Source of the DNA: Bacilli bacterium
Lineage (GTDB): Bacteria; Bacillota_I; Bacilli_A; RF39; UBA660
DNA: 8,070 bases
Assembly: GCA_017476705.1 (NCBI GenBank)
Contig: JAFUZI010000004.1
Coordinates: 1-8,070, forward strand
Reading direction: 5' to 3'
Numbering within the stretch: the stretch's first letter is position 1; the number at the start of each line of letters is the position of its first letter. Below, one piece after another: positions 1 through 7,050 of the stretch. Position numbers and translations under genes: made by a program. The notes below the pieces were generated by a model that worked only from the letters and a program-made list of their open reading frames with translations, made no database searches and was not told where the DNA came from.

Positions 1-736
1 CAACTTGTATTTCTGTATCACTTGGATTTATTGATAAACTTATATTTTTAGATGTTGTTAATACTGTAATATTACATTCTACTTTTTTTGATGGATCATC
101 CATGCTTGTTACTATTACTTTAGCATTTCCTTCTCTTAATGCTTGAACGGTACCGTCTTCTGATACTTTTACAACAGATTTATCACTACTTGTATATGTT
201 ACTCTTTGATCTGTTGCGTTAGATGGTGTAAATATTGGACTTAATTTAAATGAACTTCCATCTTCCATTGTTTGTTCTAGGTAATTAAGTTCTAATTTTT
301 CAATACTAATTTTTTCACCTTTTATTATAGTTGTAACTTGCTTATTATTAATTGTTATTAAATATCCAGCAATATGTAATTCGCCAGATACTACTTCTCC
401 TTTAGAGCCAATAGTTAAATAATCATTTAAGCCTGTTGGTTTATATCCTTTTATTTTGATTATATCATTGAGTGGTAAATAATTTTCATTATCTATAATT
501 GTTCCTTTAGTACAATTATATGTATTATTTGGTTTTAATAAAGTACTATTTTTATTTAATAAAGATACAATGCTATAGTCTTCAACTGCCGCCATATACA
601 CATTGGCGCTTGATTTTGCTGCTCCTTTTTTTGATTTTTCTACAACGCCAGTAATCATTGGGAACGCAATTAACGCAATAATTGCAAGTATCACGATGAC
701 TGCTAAGAGTTCTATAAGTGTAAATCCTCGTCTCAT
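1..736 (-). CDS. Type IV pilin-like protein with C-terminal Big_2 (Ig-like) domain, partial at left edge
   Basis: No stop codon is reached before the window edge, so 245 residues are visible and the C-terminus is missing. Residues 1-4 (MRRG) followed by FTLIE form a type III (prepilin) signal: cleavage after Gly4, with Glu at mature position 5. Residues 5-29 are the hydrophobic N-terminal helix (LLAVIVILAIIALIAFPMI). Residues 30-140 are a variable region containing Cys75. About 145-226 looks like a Big_2 bacterial Ig-like domain: SFKLSPIFTPSNAT, then VTYTSSDKSVVKVSEDGTV, then EGNAKVIVTS. A similar strand (SLSINPSDTEI) begins at about 231, so a second repeat probably follows outside the window. 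The ATG has TAGGAG about 8 bases upstream. The family role is extracellular: a membrane-anchored or filament-incorporated surface protein exported by a type IV pilus/type II-like system. The Big_2 domain suggests a displayed adhesin-like tip or minor pilin; that role is inferred. Confidence 0.85.
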   Translation of the reverse strand, partial: MRRGFTLIELLAVIVILAIIALIAFPMITGVVEKSKKGAAKSSANVYMAAVEDYSIVSLLNKNSTLLKPNNTYNCTKGTIIDNENYLPLNDIIKIKGYKPTGLNDYLTIGSKGEVVSGELHIAGYLITINNKQVTTIIKGEKISIEKLELNYLEQTMEDGSSFKLSPIFTPSNATDQRVTYTSSDKSVVKVSEDGTVQALREGNAKVIVTSMDDPSKKVECNITVLTTSKNISLSINPSDTEIQV

Positions 737-772
737 CTTTGATTCTCCTAACTTCTCTAATATCCACTATAA

Positions 773-801
773 ATAATAACATAATTTTTAATTTGAAACA
801 A
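773..801 (-). promoter_or_regulatory. Candidate sigma-A promoter for the Big_2 pilin gene
   Basis: On the minus strand TTGTTT (801-796) and TATTAT (778-773) are separated by 17 bases. They lie between the terminator of the upstream gene and the start codon at 736, giving a leader of about 30 bases. The match to TTGACA/TATAAT is only moderate and the region is very AT-rich. Confidence 0.4.
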
Positions 802-823
802 GAATAAAAGTATAGCTGGTGTA

Positions 824-851
824 AATAAAAAGAATAGATAAAACTATTCTT
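824..851 (-). terminator. Rho-independent terminator after the 87-residue pseudopilin gene
   Basis: Read on the minus strand, an 8-bp stem AAGAATAG / CTATTCTT with the 6-base loop TTTTAT is followed by TTTATTT. It starts about 11 bases after the stop codon of the upstream gene. The stem is AT-rich but the position and U-run are typical. Confidence 0.7.
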
Positions 852-862
852 CTATATATTTT

Positions 863-1126
863 TTACATTACTTTTTTATATAAATCATCCAATGCTTCTT
901 TTACATTTTCTACATCAACACCATCTTTAGTGTATTCAACTTCTTTTGCATTAATTCTCATTTTTGTTCTATCAACACCATCTATTGAATCCATTGTAGT
1001 TAGTTTTAATGTATCTAAAATATGTTTTTTATTTTGCATACTAAACAAAAATAGCGATAATATCACAAGAAATAATATTAATATACTATATAATACACCC
1101 GATATAGCAAACCCTTTATTATTCAT
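863..1126 (-). CDS. Small pseudopilin-like single-pass membrane protein (87 aa)
   Basis: The start MNNKG is followed by FAISGVLYSILILFLVILSLFLF. This is a short basic leader ending in Gly, then a roughly 23-residue hydrophobic helix, which resembles a prepilin signal. Mature position 5 would be Gly rather than the usual Glu, so it is not a canonical pilin. The remaining 55 or so residues are polar and charged (VDRTKMRINAKEVEYTKDGV, then VENVKEALDDLYKKVM), ending in a probable amphipathic helix. I chose the ATG at 1126: AGAAGG lies 8 bases upstream. An in-frame GTG at 1135 overlaps that ribosome binding site and is unlikely. The gene has its own promoter and terminator and is followed by the Big_2 pilin gene, so a role as a minor pseudopilin of the same surface apparatus is a reasonable inference. 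Function is unproven. Confidence 0.75.
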   Translation of the reverse strand: MNNKGFAISGVLYSILILFLVILSLFLFSMQNKKHILDTLKLTTMDSIDGVDRTKMRINAKEVEYTKDGVDVENVKEALDDLYKKVM

Positions 1127-1150
1127 CAGAAGCACCTTCTTACTATATAA

Positions 1151-1179
1151 ATTATAATATATATCATTTTTTTAGTCAA
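1151..1179 (-). promoter_or_regulatory. Sigma-A promoter of the 87-residue pseudopilin gene
   Basis: TTGACT (1179-1174), 17 bases, then perfect TATAAT (1156-1151) on the minus strand. Transcription would start near 1144, giving a leader of about 18 bases with AGAAGG in it. The -35 box begins immediately after the stop codon of the upstream 170-residue gene. Confidence 0.75.
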
Positions 1180-1692
1180 TTAACTTAAAAGTAAATTAGT
1201 AATTAAATCTATCAATTTACTAATTGTATCTACTATACTATAAATAAACTCCTTTATTTTATTATTTTTCGCTAATCTAGTATCTATTATATAAATACTT
1301 TTATCACTACATTTAATTTCTTTAATTTGAGTTTTATATCTTCTATAGTATGTTACTATTTTTTTATCATTTGTAACAAAATATATATATTCTTTTGTTA
1401 TATAAATACTATCTTTTATAAAAGTTTTTAAATAATTATTTATATTATCATAGTCAACTATTAAATAATTAACCTTTTTCTTTTTAAATTTTCTTAAATT
1501 TTTTAATGTAATTTTTTTAGCTTTACCTGAGCAGCTACCCATATTATAATTTTTTTTACTTATTATGTTTAACTCATTTACAGAATCGTTTTTATTTAAT
1601 ATATCTACTAGTTTATCATCTATATCACCAATTCCTAGTACATTACCAGAAAAATTTTTAGCTTCACTTAATAACAAACTATTTTTCTTCAT
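1180..1692 (-). CDS. Unrecognised lysine-rich 170-aa protein coupled to tcdA
   Basis: I do not recognise the family. The protein is basic and rich in Lys, Asn and Ile. Residues 16-45 (GNVLGIGDIDDKLVDIL, then a strand NELNIIS) could be a beta-alpha-beta unit with a glycine-containing turn, as in nucleotide- or SAM-binding Rossmann-like folds. Residues 60-80 carry a lysine cluster (LRKFKKKK) then a predicted strand VNYLIVDYD. Residues 98-139 look beta-rich (SIYITKEYIYFVTND, then KSIYIIDTR). The last 30 residues (IKEFIYSIVDTISKLIDLI) form an amphipathic or weakly hydrophobic helix. Cys54 and Cys128 are the only cysteines. The ATG overlaps the end of tcdA by 14 bases, and its AAGGAG ribosome site (1705-1700) lies within tcdA, indicating translational coupling. 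A degenerate methyltransferase-like or RNA-associated fold is a guess only. No separate terminator follows. Confidence 0.75.
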   Translation of the reverse strand: MKKNSLLLSEAKNFSGNVLGIGDIDDKLVDILNKNDSVNELNIISKKNYNMGSCSGKAKKITLKNLRKFKKKKVNYLIVDYDNINNYLKTFIKDSIYITKEYIYFVTNDKKIVTYYRRYKTQIKEIKCSDKSIYIIDTRLAKNNKIKEFIYSIVDTISKLIDLITNLLLS

Positions 1693-2377
1693 ATATTAAC
1701 TCCTTATCAATTATATCATTTATAATATAGCTAGTAATCAATAAACCTGCTGTTGCTGGGACAAATGAATTTGATGATATTGTTTTACCAGACATTTTAA
1801 TTGCTTCTTCTTTACTACATATAACAGGTATTTTATTTTTTATATTTGCATCTTTAATCATTTTTCTTAATTTTTTTGCAATTGGATCATATGAAGTTTT
1901 TCTAATATCCATTATTTCTAATTTAGATGGATCTAATTTATTTCCTGTCCCCATTGATGATATTATTTTTATATTATTTATTGATGCATATTTCATTAAT
2001 TCGAATTTAGTTAAAACGGTATCACATGCATCAACTATATAATCTATTTTTTCTCTAAATATTAAATCTATATTATCTTTTGTTATAAAATCTGTTATTT
2101 TTGTTACAATACATTCTGGATTAATATCTTTAATTCTACTTTCCCATGCATCTGTTTTAAATAATCCTATATTAGAATGAAGTGACACTATTTGTCTATT
2201 TAAATTAGTGATATCTATTTTATCATTATCTACTATTATGATATGTCCAATACCTGATCTTACTAATGATTCTACTACATATCCACCTACGCCACCAAGT
2301 CCAACTATTAGAACTGTTGTATTAATAATTTTATTTACATTTTCCTCTTTAACTTGCAATTTTAATCTTTCAAGCAT
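1679..2377 (-). CDS. tcdA: tRNA threonylcarbamoyladenosine dehydratase (TcdA/CsdL, ThiF/E1-like family)
   Basis: TcdA uses ATP to cyclise t6A at position 37 of ANN-decoding tRNAs to ct6A. The 232 residues show an E1-like adenylating fold: strand and P-loop-like VGLGGVGG (25-32), ESLVRSGIG (36-44), IIVDNDKID (47-55), NLNRQ (58-62), INPEC (85-89), DACDT (116-120) and LDPSKLEIMDIRKTSYDPIA (148-167). The segments INPEC, DFIT, LDP and the DPIAKKLR stretch match E. coli TcdA closely, which favours TcdA over MoeB or ThiF, as does the absence of the Cys-X2-Cys zinc pairs expected in those. It is slightly shorter than E. coli TcdA (about 268 aa). I chose the ATG at 2377, with AGGTG 7 bases upstream; an in-frame TTG at 2380 is possible. 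It overlaps the following unknown gene, suggesting a two-gene unit. Confidence 0.9.
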   Translation of the reverse strand: MLERLKLQVKEENVNKIINTTVLIVGLGGVGGYVVESLVRSGIGHIIIVDNDKIDITNLNRQIVSLHSNIGLFKTDAWESRIKDINPECIVTKITDFITKDNIDLIFREKIDYIVDACDTVLTKFELMKYASINNIKIISSMGTGNKLDPSKLEIMDIRKTSYDPIAKKLRKMIKDANIKNKIPVICSKEEAIKMSGKTISSNSFVPATAGLLITSYIINDIIDKELIYEEK

Positions 2378-2394
2378 CAAGCATCACCTAATTA

Positions 2395-2423
2395 ATTATA
2401 ACAAAAAAACTGACAAAAGTCAG
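2395..2423 (-). promoter_or_regulatory. Candidate extended -10 promoter for tcdA, overlapping a terminator
   Basis: TATAAT (2400-2395) is preceded by TGT, an extended -10. CTGACT (2423-2418) lies 17 bases further upstream, inside the terminator stem of the preceding pilin gene. Transcription would begin near 2389-2388, at the AGGTG ribosome site itself, so the leader would be only about 12 bases. Confidence 0.5.
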
Positions 2424-2431
2424 TCTTTTTT
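2403..2431 (-). terminator. Terminator of the 151-residue pilin gene (possibly bidirectional)
   Basis: The stem ACTGAC / GTCAGT with loop TTTT on the minus strand is followed by seven T and preceded by A-rich sequence, so the mirror structure could also end plus-strand transcripts. It directly abuts the pilin stop codon at 2430-2432. Confidence 0.85.
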
Positions 2432-2885
2432 AGTCACCAGATGCAGGGCATTCAGTAAGTGCTGCATAATCTCTAGCTGCAGCTTTACCAGTTGATTTAG
2501 TATATGTAACATTATATTTATTTGTTCCTGTTACAAATACAGTATTTTGAACTTCTCCACCACTTATTGTTACACCTTCAGTATAACATTCATTTGTAGA
2601 ATCATAAGTATATGCAGCTGTTGGTGCTTGACCTTTAACAGATACATCTGCATTAGCTAATTGAGTTAAAGTCATTGTACCAGTAATTTGAGTTTTTTGC
2701 TCATCCATAGCATTAATCATTACTTGTTTTTCAACAGCATCTACATAACCTAAAACAGATGCTTCAGCTGCTCCTTTTCTTGCAGTTTCAACAACATTTA
2801 AAATTGTTGGTGTTGCAATTAACGCAATAATAGCTAGTATTACGATAACTGCCAAAAGTTCAATAAGTGTAAATCCTTTTTTCAT
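2430..2885 (-). CDS. Type IV pilin-like protein with two cysteines (151 aa)
   Basis: The prepilin leader MKKG is followed by FTLIE (Glu at mature position 5) and the helix LLAVIVILAIIALIATPTIL (residues 10-29), then the charged helix continuation VVETARKGAAEASVLGYVDA. The globular part is about 90 residues and contains a beta-rich region (GVTISGGEVQ, then NKYNVTYTK). Only two cysteines occur, C100 and C146, placed as a possible C-terminal disulfide loop of the kind found in many pilins. The last 13 residues (DYAALTECPASGD) extend beyond the end of the neighbouring paralogue at 3030-3440. The likely role is a subunit of an extracellular pilus or pseudopilus, cleaved and N-methylated by a prepilin peptidase encoded elsewhere. 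The ATG has AAAGGAGG 6-7 bases upstream. Its own promoter, strong ribosome site and terminator indicate a monocistronic, probably highly expressed gene. A competence pseudopilin is an alternative. Confidence 0.88.
   Translation of the reverse strand: MKKGFTLIELLAVIVILAIIALIATPTILNVVETARKGAAEASVLGYVDAVEKQVMINAMDEQKTQITGTMTLTQLANADVSVKGQAPTAAYTYDSTNECYTEGVTISGGEVQNTVFVTGTNKYNVTYTKSTGKAAARDYAALTECPASGD
2763..2810. repeat. 48-base identical block shared by the two pilin genes (copy A)
   Basis: Bases 2763-2810 are identical to 3315-3362. The block encodes the end of the N-terminal helix and the TARKGAAE region. A second identical stretch of 23 bases joins 2482-2504 and 3043-3065 near the 3' ends of the genes. 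The flanking coding sequence has diverged. Confidence 0.9.
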
Positions 2886-2914
2886 TCTATTCCTCCTTTA
2901 GTATTTACATTTTA

Positions 2915-2943
2915 AATATATCATTAAATTTACAAATAGTCAA
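2915..2943 (-). promoter_or_regulatory. Sigma-A promoter of the 151-residue pilin gene
   Basis: TTGACT (2943-2938), 17 bases, TATATT (2920-2915), with TGA directly before the -10 (extended -10). Predicted start of transcription is near 2908, about 23 bases before the ATG. The arrangement closely matches the promoter of the paralogous pilin. Confidence 0.75.
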
Positions 2944-2961
2944 ATGCTTTTTTTGACTATT
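2935..2961. repeat. 10-bp perfect inverted repeat overlapping the pilin -35 box
   Basis: AATAGTCAAA (2935-2944) and TTTGACTATT (2952-2961) are perfect inverted copies separated by 7 bases. The left arm contains the -35 hexamer of the 151-residue pilin promoter. It could be an operator or just a duplicated -35 element; the sequence does not decide. Confidence 0.5.
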
Positions 2962-2968
2962 ATTAGTA

Positions 2969-2999
2969 TAAAAAAAAGAATGTAATTTATACATTCTTT
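2969..2999 (-). terminator. Terminator of the 136-residue pilin gene
   Basis: A 10-bp perfect stem AAAGAATGTA / TACATTCTTT with loop TAAAT (minus strand) runs into a row of T at 2977-2971. It lies about 30 bases after the stop codon. Confidence 0.85.
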
Positions 3000-3029
3000 A
3001 AAATTTTTCAGTTTTTGTTATCGTTTAAA

Positions 3030-3440
3030 TTATCTAGCTACTGCTTTACCAGTTGATTTAGTATAGTCAACTGTATAGTTACCAACTTTGAATGCAGCGT
3101 CGTGTACTTCACCTTCAGTGATAGTTAATTTGTTTGCAGCTGCTGTTTCTCCACCTTTTTCACCAACTTCAGTTGGAGCTTGTCCTTTAACTGTTACTTC
3201 AGCATTAGCTAAGTCTTCTAATGACATTTGTCCAGTAATTTGAGTTTTTGTTTCATCCATAGCATTGATCATTGCTTGTTTTTCAACAGCATCAATGTAT
3301 CCAAGTACTGATGATTCAGCTGCTCCTTTTCTTGCAGTTTCAACAACATTTAAAATTGTTGGAGTTGCGATTAATGCAATAATAGCTAAAATTACGATAA
3401 CTGCTAATAATTCAATTAGTGTAAAACCTTTATTTTTCAT
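3030..3440 (-). CDS. Type IV pilin-like protein, cysteine-free (136 aa)
   Basis: Paralogue of the next gene downstream (2430-2885). The leader MKNKG is followed by FTLIE and the same transmembrane helix LLAVIVILAIIALIATPTIL, then NVVETARKGAAESSVLGY. The two proteins are nearly identical over about the first 65 residues and again at YTKSTGKA near the end; the middle (about 92-120, GEKGGETAAANKLTITEGEV) differs. No cysteine is present, so unlike its paralogue it cannot form a disulfide. It ends shortly after KSTGKAVAR. The expected role is a structural pilin or pseudopilin processed after Gly5. The ATG has GAGGAGG about 7 bases upstream. Codons look richer in GCT/GCA/GAA than in the unknown gene at 1180-1692, consistent with high expression. 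It follows valS but is separated from it by a terminator and has its own promoter. Confidence 0.9.
   Translation of the reverse strand: MKNKGFTLIELLAVIVILAIIALIATPTILNVVETARKGAAESSVLGYIDAVEKQAMINAMDETKTQITGQMSLEDLANAEVTVKGQAPTEVGEKGGETAAANKLTITEGEVHDAAFKVGNYTVDYTKSTGKAVAR
3315..3362. repeat. 48-base identical block shared by the two pilin genes (copy B)
   Basis: Second copy of the direct repeat at 2763-2810, in the same orientation and codon phase within the 136-residue pilin gene. The copies are 552 bases apart, consistent with a tandem gene duplication. Confidence 0.9.
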
Positions 3441-3472
3441 TTTGTTTCCTCCTCTATTATTATTACATCTTA

Positions 3473-3501
3473 ACTATATCATTTATAAATTAACTAGTCA
3501 A
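3473..3501 (-). promoter_or_regulatory. Sigma-A promoter of the 136-residue pilin gene
   Basis: TTGACT (3501-3496), 17 bases, TATAGT (3478-3473), preceded by TGA (extended -10). Predicted transcription start is near 3466, with a leader of about 26 bases containing the strong ribosome site. Confidence 0.75.
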
Positions 3502-3533
3502 TATTATTTTACACACTTTACACATTTTTATTT

Positions 3534-3548
3534 AAAAAAAGAAGGATA

Positions 3549-3558
<10 letters not shown>
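3534..3558 (-). terminator. Terminator of the HD-valS operon, embedding the valS stop codon
   Basis: An 8-bp stem AGAAGGAT / ATCCTTCT with loop AGT is followed by seven T on the minus strand. The valS stop codon TAG (3551-3549) spans the last-but-one stem position and the loop, so the final codons form the left arm. Confidence 0.88.
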
Positions 3559-6064
<2,506 letters not shown>

Positions 6065-6071
<7 letters not shown>

Positions 6072-6784
6072 GATAATCTTCCTTTCATATAACTAATTAA
6101 ATTATTTTGTAATTCTTTTAAATCTACATTTCCATATATCTCAATTATATTTATTTTATTTTCAATAATTTGTTTATGTAATAAATATTTATATGAATAA
6201 TCAAAATTTAAATCAAAAATAAATGCAATAAGTCTAAATAAAGAATCCATTTCTGTTGTTACTAAATCATTTGAAACCATCTTGTGTTCCATTAGTGTAT
6301 TTACTAATTCATCTTTTACTTCATCTTCTTTATTTAAGAATCCTTGTTCTTTCATAATATCTAGCTTATCTGCATCACGAATTATATTTGCAACTATTAA
6401 TTCATTCTTAGTAAGCCCTTCTTCTACTTTATATTTATTATGATTTTTAACAGCTTTTAATACAATCTCTTTTTCTTCTTCATTTAAATTAAGTTTATCT
6501 ATAAATTTTTCTTTTAATATACTATATCCCATATCTCCATGATCAAATGAGCGACTATCTATATATGTTTCATATTGAGTCCATTGTTCAAATCTTGCTA
6601 TATCATGAAAAAGACCAGCAACAGATACAACATATACCTCTCTTTCTGTCATGTTAATTGAGTTTGCTATATTTTGTGCAAATTCCATCACTCGGTATGA
6701 ATGATGAAACTTTCTCATTATATCCTTACATTTTAAATCATACTCTTTAGCATAATCATTAAATATTTTCATTACGTCTTTCAT
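6065..6784 (-). CDS. HD-domain phosphohydrolase
   Basis: A 239-residue soluble protein with the metal-binding HD signature: HSYRV (His28), GLFHDIARFEQW (His60-Asp61), DHGD (His82), KNHNKY (His115) and RDADKLD (Asp137/Asp139). Such domains coordinate divalent metals and hydrolyse phosphomonoesters, nucleotides or cyclic nucleotides; the substrate here cannot be told from sequence. The length and the DHGDMGY element are typical of stand-alone HD proteins rather than of RelA/SpoT, GGDEF-linked HD-GYP or RNase Y (no KH domain or membrane segment). The C-terminal 100 residues are helical and without a recognised domain. The ATG has TTAGGAGG 5-6 bases upstream. It is the first gene after the valine T-box and overlaps valS by 7 bases, so its level should rise with uncharged tRNA-Val. 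A role linked to tRNA or nucleotide metabolism is an inference from this context alone. Confidence 0.9.
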
Positions 6785-6800
6785 AAATGCCTCCTAATAT

Positions 6801-6833
6801 AAAAAAAATCACAATCCAATAAGGACGTGATTT
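6801..6833 (-). terminator. Conditional terminator of the valine T-box
   Basis: The stem AAATCAC-G-TCC with GGA-TT-GTGATTT and loop TTATT ends in a run of eight T (6808-6801). Its left arm overlaps the ACGT helix and CCTTA strand of the antiterminator, so the two structures exclude each other. Confidence 0.9.
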
Positions 6834-7016
6834 ACGTGGTACCACCTTAATTCAGAGCTATGCTCCCTTAAAGTCTTAATGCGACTAACAATATAGCTTA
6901 CTAAACTCAGCTATATAGCTCCCAAGCTACCTTCAAATATATTTATTACTAGTTTACACCATCCACTAGCTCTCTATTAAATAAAATATATTTTACTCCT
7001 CTTGTTCAATGCCTCT
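6801..7016 (-). promoter_or_regulatory. T-box leader (tRNA-Val responsive riboswitch) upstream of HD-valS
   Basis: Read on the minus strand, the leader begins near 7016. Stem I has a GAGGAGTA element on its 5' side, an AT-rich helix (AAATATATTTTATT pairing with AATAAATATATTT) and a distal AGAGAGCTAGTGG / GGTGTAAACTAG region. The 3' side of the specifier loop reads GAAG-GTA-GC, with GTA (6930-6928) as the valine specifier, matching the downstream valS. The antiterminator is explicit: TAAGG (6849-6845), the 7-base bulge TGGTACC (6844-6838), then ACGT-AAATC-ACGT, then CCTTA (6824-6820). TGGT would pair with the ACCA end of tRNA-Val, consistent with discriminator A73. The competing terminator is AAATCAC (6833-6827) with GTGATTT (6812-6806), plus TCC/GGA and a T tract. 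Uncharged tRNA-Val should stabilise the antiterminator and permit transcription. Confidence 0.95.
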
Positions 7017-7022
7017 TAAGTA

Positions 7023-7050
7023 ATTATATCAAAAATTAATATTTAGTCAA
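7023..7050 (-). promoter_or_regulatory. Sigma-A promoter of the T-box/HD/valS operon
   Basis: TTGACT (7050-7045), 16 bases, perfect TATAAT (7028-7023) preceded by TGA (extended -10). The -35 box contains the last sense codon and the first base of the stop codon of prmC. Transcription would begin at about 7016, a few bases before the T-box stem I. Confidence 0.8.

Noticed and set aside
582..782. 66-codon open frame on the minus strand overlapping the Big_2 pilin
   Set aside because: It is out of frame with a clear pilin start and signal sequence on the same strand, and its translation has no recognisable features.
930..1157. Plus-strand open frame opposite the 87-aa gene
   Set aside because: It is antisense to a gene with promoter, ribosome site and terminator, and the translation mirrors an AT-rich coding strand.
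1679..2377. MoeB or ThiF sulfur-carrier adenylyltransferase instead of TcdA
   Set aside because: The INPEC, DFIT and LDP-DPIA segments match TcdA, no zinc Cys-X2-Cys pairs are visible, and no thiamine or molybdopterin genes are nearby.
2208..2495. Plus-strand open frame over tcdA and the pilin terminator
   Set aside because: It runs through a terminator and antisense to two solid genes; no ribosome site was seen.
2430..3440. Competence major pseudopilin (ComGC) assignment for the two pilins
   Set aside because: The N-terminal signal is shared by all these families and no other comG gene is present, so a specific name is not justified.
6785..7016. tRNA-like or other small RNA gene in the prmC-HD gap
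   Set aside because: All conserved elements there are explained by the T-box leader: specifier, TGGT bulge, antiterminator and terminator.
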